31,119 nucleotides of DNA from Frateuria_A sp035695185 (GCF_035695185.1 NZ_DASSES010000141.1:1-31119), one strand, 5' to 3'. Positions 1 through 8,111 are shown, counted from the stretch's first letter. Notes: generated by a model not told the origin, from the letters alone. Translations and numbers: made by a program.

Positions 1-332
1 TCCGGCGCGATGGCCGTGCCGGGGTCGACGGACTCGATGCTGGCGAAGTTCCTGTCGATGGTGTCGGCCAGCGCCGCGAAGTTCGGCGAGGACTGCCCGG
101 ACTGCTCTTCCAGTTCGTCGACCAGCGCGCGCTGCAGGTAATGCTCGAGCGTGCCCAGCGGCAGCAGCATGGTCACCGACTCTTCCACCGAGTCGCTGAA
201 GGCCATCTCCTGCTCGTTGAGCACTGCCACGCTGACCACGCTCAGTGCGACCAGCGGCGTCAGCACCAGGACCAGGAAGAGTCCCAGCCGCTGGGGCACA
301 CTGAGCTGCCGCAACCGCGTTTCCCACTTCAT
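1..332 (-). CDS. Membrane-anchored signalling protein, N-terminal part only
   Basis: The gene runs off the left edge of the window, so only the first 110 residues are visible. The start ATG at 332 opens a short basic segment (MKWETRLRQL), then a hydrophobic helix at about residues 17-39 rich in Leu and Val, then an acidic, helical, probably periplasmic segment (about 40-110). This layout is the usual N-terminus of sensor histidine kinases, GGDEF/EAL proteins and chemoreceptors: one membrane helix followed by a sensory domain. The catalytic domain lies outside the window, so the output cannot be assigned. It follows the VOC gene on the same strand after 181 bp, probably too far for tight coupling. 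The membrane topology is visible; the signalling role is inferred. Confidence 0.6.
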   Translation of the reverse strand, partial: MKWETRLRQLSVPQRLGLFLVLVLTPLVALSVVSVAVLNEQEMAFSDSVEESVTMLLPLGTLEHYLQRALVDELEEQSGQSSPNFAALADTIDRNFASIESVDPGTAIAP

Positions 333-513
333 CGCAAAGCCTCCGCCCGGATCACGCGGCCCAGACTAGCGACCCGGTCGGGGACGCAGGGTGATGCGGG
401 TCCGGCCGCTACGCGCCACCCTCCGGTGCGGCCCAGGCCGGTCGCGGGCATGCGCGACCTTGCCGGGTGCACGCGCGCCCGGGTGCGCCAGCGCCACCCC
501 GGAGCGGCGCCGG

Positions 514-882
514 CTAGGCCGGGGGCTGCCAGAGTTCGACGCGGTTGCCTTCCGGGTCCATGACCCAGCCGAACGCGCCGTACTCGCTCTGTTCCGTGCG
601 TTCGTCGACCTCCACGCCTTCGGCCCGCAGCTGCTGCAGCAGGCCAGCCAGATCGTCGACGCGAAAGTTGATCATGAACGCCTGTTGTCCCGGCTCGAAG
701 TACGTGGTGTCGGCAGGAAACGGCGACCACACGACGTAGCCCGGGCGTGACGCGTCTTCCTGGAAGCGCACGCCGCCCCACTCTTCCGGCTCGAGCCCGA
801 GGTGGCGCGCGTACCACGCGGCCAGCGCGGCCGGATCGCGCGATTTGAAGAAGATGCCACCCAATCCGATGACTTTGGCCAT
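514..882 (-). CDS. VOC superfamily protein (glyoxalase/bleomycin-resistance fold)
   Basis: A 122-residue protein with the hallmarks of a single vicinal-oxygen-chelate module pair. It begins with a GGIFFKSRDPAALAAWY segment (first beta-alpha-beta unit), has the middle strand FMINFRVDDLAGLLQQL typical of the second unit, and ends with WVMDPEGNRVELWQPP, where the conserved Glu of NRVELW is the usual metal ligand or fold-stabilising position. VOC proteins include glyoxalase I, dioxygenases and antibiotic-binding proteins; nothing here fixes a substrate, and the short length fits the uncharacterised glyoxalase-like class that acts as a dimer in the cytoplasm. The start at 882 is supported by a GAGGGAA Shine-Dalgarno sequence about 5 nt upstream. 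It lies 193 bp downstream of yoaA and is probably transcribed separately. Confidence 0.85.
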   Translation of the reverse strand: MAKVIGLGGIFFKSRDPAALAAWYARHLGLEPEEWGGVRFQEDASRPGYVVWSPFPADTTYFEPGQQAFMINFRVDDLAGLLQQLRAEGVEVDERTEQSEYGAFGWVMDPEGNRVELWQPPA

Positions 883-1047
883 GCCTGTTCCCTCGTCCGC
901 CGACGACCACGGGTGCGCCGTCTCGAGCGGCGGGCACATAGTGCGCCGCCGGCACGGCCGGGGCCACCGGTACGTTTGTCCCTGCCCGCGCAGGAGCACC
1001 CTGCGGCGCCCCGGGCCTTGCCGGGACGTCGGCGGCGCGCCCGACGA

Positions 1048-1063
1048 CGCCCCTGCCGGGGCG
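1048..1063 (-). terminator. GC hairpin after yoaA, possible terminator
   Basis: A perfect six-base-pair stem (CGCCCC / GGGGCG) closes a TGCC loop 12 nt past the yoaA stop codon. There is no clear T-run after it on the minus strand, as is common in very GC-rich genomes, so termination strength is uncertain. Confidence 0.35.
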
Positions 1064-1075
1064 GGCGCGGCGGCC

Positions 1076-3031
1076 TCAGCCGGCCATCGACAGTTCCGTG
1101 CCGTCGAAGAACGCCTGCACGTCTGCCAGCTCCCGCGTGCGCGGCATCGGCGGCAGGCTGGCGAGGAACAGGCGGCCGTAGCCCTTGGTGGTCAGGCGAG
1201 GGTCGCACAGCATCAGCACGCCGCGGTCGTGCACATCGCGGATCAGGCGGCCGGCGCCCTGTTTCAGCGCGATCGCCGCCGCGGGCACCTGCCAGCCCAT
1301 GAACGGGTTGACCCCCGCCTGCTCCAACGCATCCAGCCGCGCCTGCAGCACCGGGTCATCGGGCGCCGCGAACGGCAGCTTGTCGATCACCACCACGCTC
1401 AGCGCCTCGCCGGCCACGTCCACGCCTTCCCAGAAACTGGCCGCGCCGAGCAGCACGCCGTGACCGCTGGCGCGGAAGTCCTCCAGCAACTGGTGGCGCG
1501 GCGCGCTGCCCTGGACGAACAGCGGCCACGCCACGCGGTCGGCCAGCAGCTCGGCGGCGCGGCGCAGCGCGCGATGCGAGGTGAACAGCAGGAAGGCGCG
1601 GCCGTGGGAGGCCTCCAGCACCGGCAGCGCGGCCTCGATCACGCACTCGGTGTGGTCGCGTCCGCTCTTGTCGAGCATGTTCGGATCGGGCAGGCCCGCG
1701 GGCAGGTAGCACAGCGCCTGGTGGCCGTAGTCGAACGGACTGTCCAAGTGCAGGGTCTGCGGATCGTCCAGGCCGAGCTGGCGGGCGAAGTGGTCGAAGC
1801 TGCCGGCCACCGAGAGCGTGGCCGAGGTGTGGATCCAGGCAGCCTGGGTGCGCTCGCGCATGGCGCGCAGCGGCGCGGCGAGATCCAGTGGTGTGGCGTG
1901 CAGGGCGAAGCCGCGCGGGAACAGCTCGTACCAGCGCACGTCCCTCTCGCCAGCGCCCTCGATGATGCGCTCCAGCCGCCCGGTGAGTGCGGCGGCGCGC
2001 TCGTGTACGTTGGCCAGGCCGCGTGACCGCTCGGCCTGCGAGGCGAGCAGATCGGTGAAGGCTGCAAGCAGCTCGTCGAGGTCCCTCAGACCTTCGTGCA
2101 CGGTGGCCAGCGCGTCCAGTTGCAGGAACGGGCCGCGCGTGGGCAGCGCATCCATGGCCAGGCGCAGGCGGCGCAGCGCGCCCTGCATTGCCTCGGCCGG
2201 TTCCAGCAACAGGCCGATGGCGCCGGTGACGCCGTTGCACTCGCGCAGGGCGTCGGCGGCGAGGTCGGCGAGCTGGCGCGCACTCACGCTTTGCGAGAAG
2301 AACTGCCCGGCCAGTTCCGGCACCTGGTGCGCCTCGTCCAGGATGAAGGCGCCGGCGCCAGGCAGGATCTCGCCGAAGCCTTCCTGCTTCAGCGCCAAGT
2401 CGGCGAACAGCAGGTGGTGGTTGACCACCACCAGGTCCGCTTCAAGCGCTTCGCGCCGCGCCTTCACCACGTGGCAGTCGTCGAAGAACGGGCACTCCAC
2501 GCCGAGGCAGTTCTCCGGCGTCGAGGTGACCCGCGGCCACAGTGGCGATTCCTCGGGCACCTCGGCCAGCTCCATGCGGTCGCCCGCGCGGGTACGCGCC
2601 GACCAGGCGCGGATGGCCGCCAGCTGCGATGCTTCGGTGCGCTCGAAGGCGCCGCCGTCGCGCACGGTCTGGTCGAGCCGGTACAGGCACAGGTAATTGG
2701 CGCGTCCCTTGAGCAGCGCGGTCTTGCCGCGCGTGCCGAGCACGGCGCGCACCTTCGGCAGGTCGCGGAAATAGAGCTGGTCCTGCAGCGCCTTGGTGCC
2801 GGTGGAGACGATCACCCGCTCGCCCGAAAGCAGCGCAGGCACCAGATAGGCGTACGTCTTGCCGGTACCGGTACCGGCCTCGGCGATCAATGTGTCGCGG
2901 TTCGCGATCGCGTCCGCGACCGAACGCGCCATCGCCTGCTGTGCCAAGCGCGGGGCGAAGTTGGGAAGCTCGCGGGCAAACGGGCCGTCGGCGCCGAGCA
3001 GCGCGCCGATGTCGTCGGGATCGGTCATCAT
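1076..3031 (-). CDS. yoaA: ATP-dependent DNA helicase YoaA (DinG/XPD family, 4Fe-4S)
   Basis: A 651-residue superfamily 2 helicase close in length and layout to E. coli YoaA. The Walker A motif AGTGTGKT is at residues 52-59. Four cysteines that would ligate the 4Fe-4S cluster follow at 115 (NYLC), 175, 180 and 186 (within ENCLGVECPFFDDC). The DEAH box is at 232-235 (LDEAHQVPEL), and the C-terminal helicase half contains SATLS, a GASFWEGVDV segment and QGAGRLIRD. This family unwinds DNA 5' to 3'; in E. coli YoaA works with the HolC subunit of DNA polymerase III in repair at stalled forks. Two adjacent Met codons (3031 and 3028) could each start it. A perfect 7-bp inverted repeat lies 26 bp upstream, in the region shared with the divergent cyclase-like gene. 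Confidence 0.95.
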   Translation of the reverse strand: MMTDPDDIGALLGADGPFARELPNFAPRLAQQAMARSVADAIANRDTLIAEAGTGTGKTYAYLVPALLSGERVIVSTGTKALQDQLYFRDLPKVRAVLGTRGKTALLKGRANYLCLYRLDQTVRDGGAFERTEASQLAAIRAWSARTRAGDRMELAEVPEESPLWPRVTSTPENCLGVECPFFDDCHVVKARREALEADLVVVNHHLLFADLALKQEGFGEILPGAGAFILDEAHQVPELAGQFFSQSVSARQLADLAADALRECNGVTGAIGLLLEPAEAMQGALRRLRLAMDALPTRGPFLQLDALATVHEGLRDLDELLAAFTDLLASQAERSRGLANVHERAAALTGRLERIIEGAGERDVRWYELFPRGFALHATPLDLAAPLRAMRERTQAAWIHTSATLSVAGSFDHFARQLGLDDPQTLHLDSPFDYGHQALCYLPAGLPDPNMLDKSGRDHTECVIEAALPVLEASHGRAFLLFTSHRALRRAAELLADRVAWPLFVQGSAPRHQLLEDFRASGHGVLLGAASFWEGVDVAGEALSVVVIDKLPFAAPDDPVLQARLDALEQAGVNPFMGWQVPAAAIALKQGAGRLIRDVHDRGVLMLCDPRLTTKGYGRLFLASLPPMPRTRELADVQAFFDGTELSMAG

Positions 3032-3057
3032 GCAAGTATCGCCGAGCCGCCGGGCGG

Positions 3058-3075
3058 GTGCACTGGCAAGTGCAC
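3058..3075. promoter_or_regulatory. Perfect 7-bp inverted repeat in divergent intergenic region
   Basis: GTGCACT, spacer GGCA, then AGTGCAC: a perfect dyad between the divergent yoaA start (3031) and the cyclase-like gene start (3283). The size and spacing suit a dimeric repressor operator close to yoaA. It does not match the LexA consensus (CTGT-N8-ACAG). The rest of this 251-bp intergenic region shows no convincing promoter or RNA. Confidence 0.35.
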
Positions 3076-3282
3076 TTGTGCCGGCGTGCCGCGGCTGGTC
3101 TACGTGCCGGTGTTCGCGGCAGATCGCGATGTCTCCCGGCTCGTGCTAAAAAGCGCCACACGGGTCAGCCCTGCCGGCAAGCGCGCGGCCGCGGAGCGCA
3201 GACGCCTCGGGGGGCGGGAAACCGCGGTATGCCACGGTCATCCGTGCGCCCCATCATCGCGAAGCCAAGGGAGGGCCACCGC

Positions 3283-4182
3283 ATGTTCGCCGATCCGTCG
3301 TTCCACGAATACGTCCATCCGGCGCACTTCATGCTGTTTGTCGAAGCGGCGGCGAAGTACCGCTGCCACATCCTCGTACGCAAGACCGGCAAAGCCTCGA
3401 TCCGCTGGATGGGCAAGCCGGGCTACACCGGCAAGCGCGGCGACCTGAAGGCCAAGACCGCCGATGCAAAGGACCACCCGGTCGCCGGCCTGGTCTGTTC
3501 ACCGTGGCTGCGGCCGGACGCGTTCTCGTCCTCGCGCCTGGTCGACGCCCGGAAATACTGGATGGAAAGCCGCCACCTGATCACCGAGCCGGCCGACCGC
3601 CTGGGGCTGGACGACCGGCACGCACCCAGCCGCTGCCCCACGCCCTACATGGTGCAGACCAACCCCGACCACCCGCATTACGGTTGTCTGGCGCTGGTCG
3701 AAAGCGGGCTGTTCCGGCCACGCTACGTGCATGGCGACTACGACCTTTTCGCCATCGCGCCGGCCGGACGCGCCTACGACGTGGAAGCCGCACACGCCCA
3801 GGCCCGGGCACTGCGCATGGGCACCCATGTCGCACCGCAGGCGCTCGGCCTGGCCCACCGCCAGCAACGTCAGCTGGCGAACCTGGAAGGCCCGCTCGCG
3901 TTCCAGGTATCGAGCTTCCTCAACGTGCGGGTCTGCGCGCACCATCCCGACATGGTCGGCTCGCTGCTGGTCAATCACGGCGAAGCGGTCAATCTGAGGA
4001 AAACCACGGCGGATCCGTCCGCCCTCCATCGGCCCGACGGAGCACGCACGCGGCCTGATGTGCTCAAGCCTCTGGCGTACGAGCCGGTGTTGGCGGTCAT
4101 GCCGCGCAGGAATGCGCACGGGCAGTGGGCGCAGATCCTGGCGGACCAGGCCGCCCACGAAGCGTTCTACCAGTCGGCCTGA
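3283..4182 (+). CDS. Putative class II adenylyl cyclase-like protein (edema factor/CyaA/ExoY catalytic fold)
   Basis: This 299-residue protein carries the ordered catalytic signatures of toxin-type nucleotidyl cyclases. Lys51 and Lys58 are seven apart within TGKRGDLKAKTAD, like K346/K353 of anthrax edema factor (TKGLNVHGKSSD). HPVAGLVC follows, as PVAGYIP does in edema factor. GDYDLFAIAP supplies the metal-binding pair Asp152/Asp154 (TADYDLFALAP in edema factor; D491/D493). VNHGEAVN supplies His232 (VNHGTEQDN; H577). The Asp-to-His distance is about 78-80 residues, against about 84-86 in edema factor. A final strand-helix part (VLAVMP, then WAQILADQAAHEAFYQ) matches the end of that domain. 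The insertion domain between the Lys and Asp motifs is shortened. No signal peptide, membrane helix or calmodulin-binding extension is visible. The start at 3283 has a strong AAGGGAGGG ribosome site. Homology is judged from remembered toxin sequences; activity, substrate and export are unknown. Confidence 0.72.
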   Translation: MFADPSFHEYVHPAHFMLFVEAAAKYRCHILVRKTGKASIRWMGKPGYTGKRGDLKAKTADAKDHPVAGLVCSPWLRPDAFSSSRLVDARKYWMESRHLITEPADRLGLDDRHAPSRCPTPYMVQTNPDHPHYGCLALVESGLFRPRYVHGDYDLFAIAPAGRAYDVEAAHAQARALRMGTHVAPQALGLAHRQQRQLANLEGPLAFQVSSFLNVRVCAHHPDMVGSLLVNHGEAVNLRKTTADPSALHRPDGARTRPDVLKPLAYEPVLAVMPRRNAHGQWAQILADQAAHEAFYQSA

Positions 4183-4190
4183 CCGGCCCC

Positions 4191-4209
4191 GCCCGCCTTC
4201 CCGGCGGGC
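4191..4209. terminator. Convergent GC hairpin between cyclase-like and lipoprotein genes
   Basis: GCCCGCC and GGCGGGC pair perfectly around a five-base TTCCC loop in the 36-bp gap between two convergent stop codons (4182 and 4219). Position and symmetry suit a bidirectional terminator; no T-tract is present on either side. Confidence 0.45.
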
Positions 4210-4218
4210 GCGAGGCGC

Positions 4219-4740
4219 TCAGTAGCGGGGCACGCCTTCCTTGTGACAGTCCTGCACGCCCTTGCGGGCGGCGCTGGCGCCGGCCTGGTCGCCGGCCTGC
4301 TCGCGCATCTCGACCACCGTCTGCCAGTTACGTGCGCACAGCGGCCCGAGTTGGGGACCGAGCGACCAGGAATGCCGTGCGAGCCGCTCGGCGGCGGCGA
4401 AATCGTGGAGGCGGATGGCGACTTCGGCGCGATCCTGCAGCAGGTCGGGTGACTCGGGGTTGAGCTCGAGCGCCTGGTCGAGCTTGGCGGCCGCCTCGGC
4501 AAAGCGGCCGGCCCGCTCGTCGGCGCGCGCGGCGTCCTCCAGCGCGGAGACGCCCGGATCGCGCAGCGGTGCCACGTCGATCACCGATTGCTCGCGCGCG
4601 CCGGCGGCGCGGATGGCGGCGACCATGTCGCGGGCTGGAAGGACGGGCCTGGGCGCCTGGGGCGGCGCCTCGACGCAGCCGGCGAGCAGCAGCGTGGCGC
4701 AGAGGGCGGGGCCGGGGCGAAGGCGCGAAGCGAAAGACAT
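4219..4740 (-). CDS. Lipoprotein with TPR-like region
   Basis: A 173-residue protein with a lipoprotein signal peptide: basic start (MSFASRLRPG), hydrophobic core, and lipobox LLAGC with Cys22 as the lipidation site. After a Pro-rich linker, residues 66-125 form helical pairs of tetratricopeptide type (DERAGRFAEAAAKLDQALEL, then LLQDRAEVAIRLHDFAAAE), which usually bind peptides or partner proteins. Two further cysteines (LCARNW and VQDCHKEG) near the C-terminus may form a disulphide in the periplasm. It starts only 9 nt after mrcB on the same strand, so the two are almost certainly cotranscribed. That context suggests an outer-membrane lipoprotein helper of PBP1B, comparable in role but not visibly in sequence to LpoB of enterics. 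That partnership is inference. Confidence 0.75.
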   Translation of the reverse strand: MSFASRLRPGPALCATLLLAGCVEAPPQAPRPVLPARDMVAAIRAAGAREQSVIDVAPLRDPGVSALEDAARADERAGRFAEAAAKLDQALELNPESPDLLQDRAEVAIRLHDFAAAERLARHSWSLGPQLGPLCARNWQTVVEMREQAGDQAGASAARKGVQDCHKEGVPRY

Positions 4741-4749
4741 CGAAAGTCT

Positions 4750-7053
4750 CTAGGGAAGCGTGGAGGACGCCGGCGCCGGCGCCTGGCCGTCACCGCCGAA
4801 GAAGTCACCGATGCGTTGCCAGAAGCAGCCCTCGGCGTCGGGCGAAAGCGAGCCGGCGACGACCGGGAACTGCCGCGCGCCCTCGCATTCGGGTTGCGTG
4901 GGCTTGCCGTCGACCGGGTTGATCCAGGCCATTTCCAGGCCCTCGCCCGGCTGCGCCGAAAGCGGCCGGGTCGGCAGGTGGCGGAACAGGTCCTGCCAGG
5001 CGCGCAGGCCGCCGGTGGCGCCGAACAGGCCGGTCGGCTTGTTGTCGTCGCGACCCATCCAGAACACCGCCAGGCGATCGGCGGTGAAACCGGCGAACCA
5101 GCTGTCGCGCATGTCGTTGCTGGTGCCGGTCTTGCCGGCGGCGTTGAGCCAGGCCAGCGAGGAATCGCCCAGGCTGTGCGCGGTGCCGTACTCGGCCACC
5201 TGCTGCATCGCCCAGGTGACCAGCCGCACCGCCTCCTGGTACTCGCCCTTGCCGCCCTCGACCTCGTAGCGCTTGACGGTGTGGCCGCTGCCATCGACCA
5301 CGCCGCGCACCGCCAGCAACGGCAGCGCGTGGCCGTCGGCGGCGAGGTACTGGTACATCTGGGCGACCTGGAAGGGCGACAGGTCGACCGCGCCGATCAG
5401 CATCGAGGGGCTGGGATTGATTCCGGTGAAGCCGAACGATTCGAGGAACGCCTTGACCCGCTCCACGCCGACCGCCAGGCCCAGGTGGATCGTGGCCAGG
5501 TTCCACGAATGGGCCAGCGCGTCGACCATCGGCACGAAGCCGTGCGACTGGTTGTCGTCGTTGCGCGGCATCCAGGTCTTGCCATTGGGCTGGCGCAGCA
5601 TGATCGGGGAATCGTCCAGCGGCGTGCCCAGGTTCCACTGCGCCGGGTCGGCCAGCGCGACCAGGTAGACGAAGGGCTTGACCAGCGAACCGATCGGCCG
5701 CCGCGCGTCCAGCGCGCGGTTGAAGCCGGGGTCGCCGGGAATCTTGCTGCCGACCACCGCCAGCACGCTGCCGGTGGCGGTGTCGGTGACCACACCGGCC
5801 GCCTGCACCTTGTCGCCGCGCTTGCCCATGCCCTCGAGCGAGCGGGTGACCGCCTGCTCGGCATACAGCTGTGCGGCCGGGTCGAGCGTGGTGAAGATCG
5901 ACAGGTTGCCCTTGCGCAGCGTGTCGTCGTCGAAGTCGTTGGTGATCTGCGCGCGCACCAGCTGCATGAATGCGGGGAAGCGGTTGTGCGGCAACTGCGC
6001 GTTGGGCGCGATGTCCAGCGGTGCGGCCTGCGCCGCGTTGACCTTGCCCGCGTCGAGCAGGCCGGTGTCGTAGAACTCCTTCAGCACCAGGTTGCGGCGC
6101 TGGAGTGCGCGCTTCGGGAACCGCCGCGGGTCGTAGTAGCTCGGACCCTTGACCATGCCGACCAGCAGCGCGATCTCCTGCGGCCTGAGGTCCTCGAGCC
6201 GGCGCCCGAAGTAGAACTCCGCGCCCGCGGCGAAGCCGTGCACGGCCTGGCTGCCCTGCTGGCCGAGGAAGACCTCGTTGATGTAGGCCTCCAGGATGCG
6301 GTCCTTGGAGTAGTGCGCCTCGATCAGCAGCGAGAGCAGCGCCTCGTTGAACTTGCGCACCAGGTTCTGGCTGCGGTCCAGGAACAGGTTGCGCACCAGC
6401 TGCTGGGTCAGCGTGGAGCCGCCCTGCACGGTGTGGCCGGCGCGCAGGTTGGCGAAGGCGGCACGCAGGATGGCGGAGAAATCGAGTCCGATGTGGTGCT
6501 TGAAGTCGCGGTCCTCGACCGCCTGCAGGCCGGTGACCAGCAGCGGCGGCACGTCGGCCAGGCGCACGATCCGGCGTTCTTCCTGCTGCGCGCCGTACAC
6601 CGTGGCGATGCGGGCCGGATCGAGGTGGGCGAGCTTGACCGGTGCGCCACCTGACGCCTCGGCCAGCGCCTCGACCTGGCCGCGGCCGAGCGTGACGCGG
6701 ATGCGCTTGGGCAGCTCGCCGCCATCCGGGCCGGCGTAGCCGCGCGAGGAAATCACGTAGCGGCTGCCGTTGCGCGTCCAGGTGCCCGGCACCTTGCCGG
6801 CACCGTCGTGGGTGTAGCCGGCAAAAGTCAGCTCCAGCTCCAGCGCCGAGGGCGACATCGGCACGCCGGGCGCCAGCGCCAGCGGGCGTGCATAGACGCG
6901 CGTGGGCACGGCGAACACCAGGTCGTTGAAACGGTCCTGCACGCGCTTGTTGAGGATCAGCGTGTAAGGCAGCACGAAGCCCAGGCCGAGGCCGAGCGCG
7001 ACCCAGAACGGAATGCGCAGCCAACGCCAGCTGCGGCGCGCGAACGCGCCCAT
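4750..7053 (-). CDS. mrcB: Penicillin-binding protein 1B, bifunctional peptidoglycan synthase
   Basis: A class A PBP of 767 residues when started at 7053. A cytoplasmic basic tail and one membrane helix (about 14-34) precede a UvrB-like UB2H region (about 55-155). The glycosyltransferase domain has EDRDFKHHIG with catalytic Glu180 and GGSTLTQQLVRNLFL. The transpeptidase carries the acylated serine motif SLVK (456-459), SWN (516-518) and KTGTS (641-645). All catalytic motifs are intact. The enzyme polymerises lipid II glycan chains and cross-links peptides in the periplasm. The frame stays open upstream to a Met at 7158, but the 7053 Met gives the normal short cytoplasmic tail; no strong ribosome site marks either, and a TTG 18 nt upstream is also possible. 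A TPR lipoprotein follows after 9 nt. Confidence 0.95.
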   Translation of the reverse strand: MGAFARRSWRWLRIPFWVALGLGLGFVLPYTLILNKRVQDRFNDLVFAVPTRVYARPLALAPGVPMSPSALELELTFAGYTHDGAGKVPGTWTRNGSRYVISSRGYAGPDGGELPKRIRVTLGRGQVEALAEASGGAPVKLAHLDPARIATVYGAQQEERRIVRLADVPPLLVTGLQAVEDRDFKHHIGLDFSAILRAAFANLRAGHTVQGGSTLTQQLVRNLFLDRSQNLVRKFNEALLSLLIEAHYSKDRILEAYINEVFLGQQGSQAVHGFAAGAEFYFGRRLEDLRPQEIALLVGMVKGPSYYDPRRFPKRALQRRNLVLKEFYDTGLLDAGKVNAAQAAPLDIAPNAQLPHNRFPAFMQLVRAQITNDFDDDTLRKGNLSIFTTLDPAAQLYAEQAVTRSLEGMGKRGDKVQAAGVVTDTATGSVLAVVGSKIPGDPGFNRALDARRPIGSLVKPFVYLVALADPAQWNLGTPLDDSPIMLRQPNGKTWMPRNDDNQSHGFVPMVDALAHSWNLATIHLGLAVGVERVKAFLESFGFTGINPSPSMLIGAVDLSPFQVAQMYQYLAADGHALPLLAVRGVVDGSGHTVKRYEVEGGKGEYQEAVRLVTWAMQQVAEYGTAHSLGDSSLAWLNAAGKTGTSNDMRDSWFAGFTADRLAVFWMGRDDNKPTGLFGATGGLRAWQDLFRHLPTRPLSAQPGEGLEMAWINPVDGKPTQPECEGARQFPVVAGSLSPDAEGCFWQRIGDFFGGDGQAPAPASSTLP

Positions 7054-7260
7054 GCGAGAAATCAATGCCAAGGCGGGAGACCTGGATCCAAGGTAACCCC
7101 GATGATAGGGCGTCCCACCCGGCGCGCATCTGAACGCGCAGGGCACGGCATGGCGCACGCCGGGCAGGTTCGTGGCATTACCCGGGCAACCGGCCGCCCC
7201 GCCCCGCTGTCGTCCCGATTGCGGGCGGTGCCGGCAGGAGACGCGCCTGCGCGCGGATGC

Positions 7261-8100
7261 CTAGGACGGGCCGTCGGCGATCCAGCACGCCGGGTCGGGC
7301 CGGAACGGGCGCGGATGGATACCGAGCAGTCGTTCCAGCTCGCCGTTGTCGGCGACCAGGTCCGCCTCCAGGCGTGCCAGTGGACCCCGCAGGGTGGGCA
7401 GCACGTGGCGTGCTCCCCGCAGCAGCCATGCGGGCACCGGCACCGGCAGCGTGGCCATCGGCAGGCTGCGCTGGACGCGGGCGAACATCTCGCCCGCCGG
7501 CAGCCGCTCGCCGCCGCCGAGCATCAGCACACGGTTGGCGGGCCGGTCGATCGCGGCCAGCGTGGCCTGCGCGATGTCGTCGGCATGCACCGGCTGGCGC
7601 AGGCCACGGCCGGCGGGCCGGGGGAAGACGCGGGTGCGCATGGCGCGCCGCGCCAGCGGGGTCAGGCTCTTGTCGCGAGCGGCGCCGTAGATCAAGGTCG
7701 GGCGCAGTACCGTCCACTCGCAGCCGAGCGCGGCACAGGCGGCGGCCAGGTCCACCTCGCCCTGCTGCAGTTGGCGCGCGACGGCGCGCTCGGCCGGCAC
7801 CTCCGAGTCGAGCTTGCTCTGTGCGCTCATCGAACTGGTGGCGACGATGCGCGGCGACCCGGCCGGCGCCGCCGCGGTGAGCCAGTGCGCGAAAGCCTGC
7901 AGCGGTCCGTAGCTGACGATGGCGGCGACGGGCGGCAGCGCGGGCACCCGGTCCGGCAGGCCGCCCAGCATCCAGCGCACGCCCTCGCTGTCGGCATGCG
8001 GCTGGCGGCTGACCGCGATCACCGGCGCGCCGCGCCCGCGCAGGCGGGGCAGCAGGAAATGGCCGATCTGGCCGCTGGCCCCGAACACCACGACGGTCAT
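7261..8100 (-). CDS. NAD(P)-dependent epimerase/dehydratase-like (atypical SDR) protein
   Basis: A 279-residue Rossmann-fold protein. The dinucleotide-binding motif GASGQIG is at residues 7-13 right after the first strand (MTVVVF), and a basic residue after the second strand (VSRQ) suggests NADP(H) preference. ATSSMSAQSK stands where the catalytic serine strand is expected, but the usual YxxxK pair is not evident. A later RPTLIYGAARD segment and PVHADDIAQATLAAI are typical of extended or atypical SDRs of the epimerase/NDUFA9-like group. The substrate cannot be told. The gene starts 11 nt after the repeat-protein gene at 8112, so these two are likely cotranscribed and perhaps also with relA. 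The 207-bp gap to mrcB shows no gene. Confidence 0.8.
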   Translation of the reverse strand: MTVVVFGASGQIGHFLLPRLRGRGAPVIAVSRQPHADSEGVRWMLGGLPDRVPALPPVAAIVSYGPLQAFAHWLTAAAPAGSPRIVATSSMSAQSKLDSEVPAERAVARQLQQGEVDLAAACAALGCEWTVLRPTLIYGAARDKSLTPLARRAMRTRVFPRPAGRGLRQPVHADDIAQATLAAIDRPANRVLMLGGGERLPAGEMFARVQRSLPMATLPVPVPAWLLRGARHVLPTLRGPLARLEADLVADNGELERLLGIHPRPFRPDPACWIADGPS

Positions 8101-8111
8101 GCGGCGCCCGC

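Noticed and set aside
3144..3152. TGCTAAAAA as an extended -10 for the cyclase-like gene
   Set aside because: No matching -35 hexamer at a proper distance and a leader over 120 nt; too weak to list as a promoter.
2890..3282. Longer N-terminus for the cyclase-like protein
   Set aside because: The frame is open upstream, but it overlaps yoaA on the other strand, reads as Arg-rich filler, and a strong ribosome site precedes the ATG at 3283.
7054..7158. Extended PBP1B N-terminus starting at 7158
   Set aside because: The extra 35 residues (CAFRCAPGG type) are unlike a PBP1B cytoplasmic tail and no ribosome site supports them.
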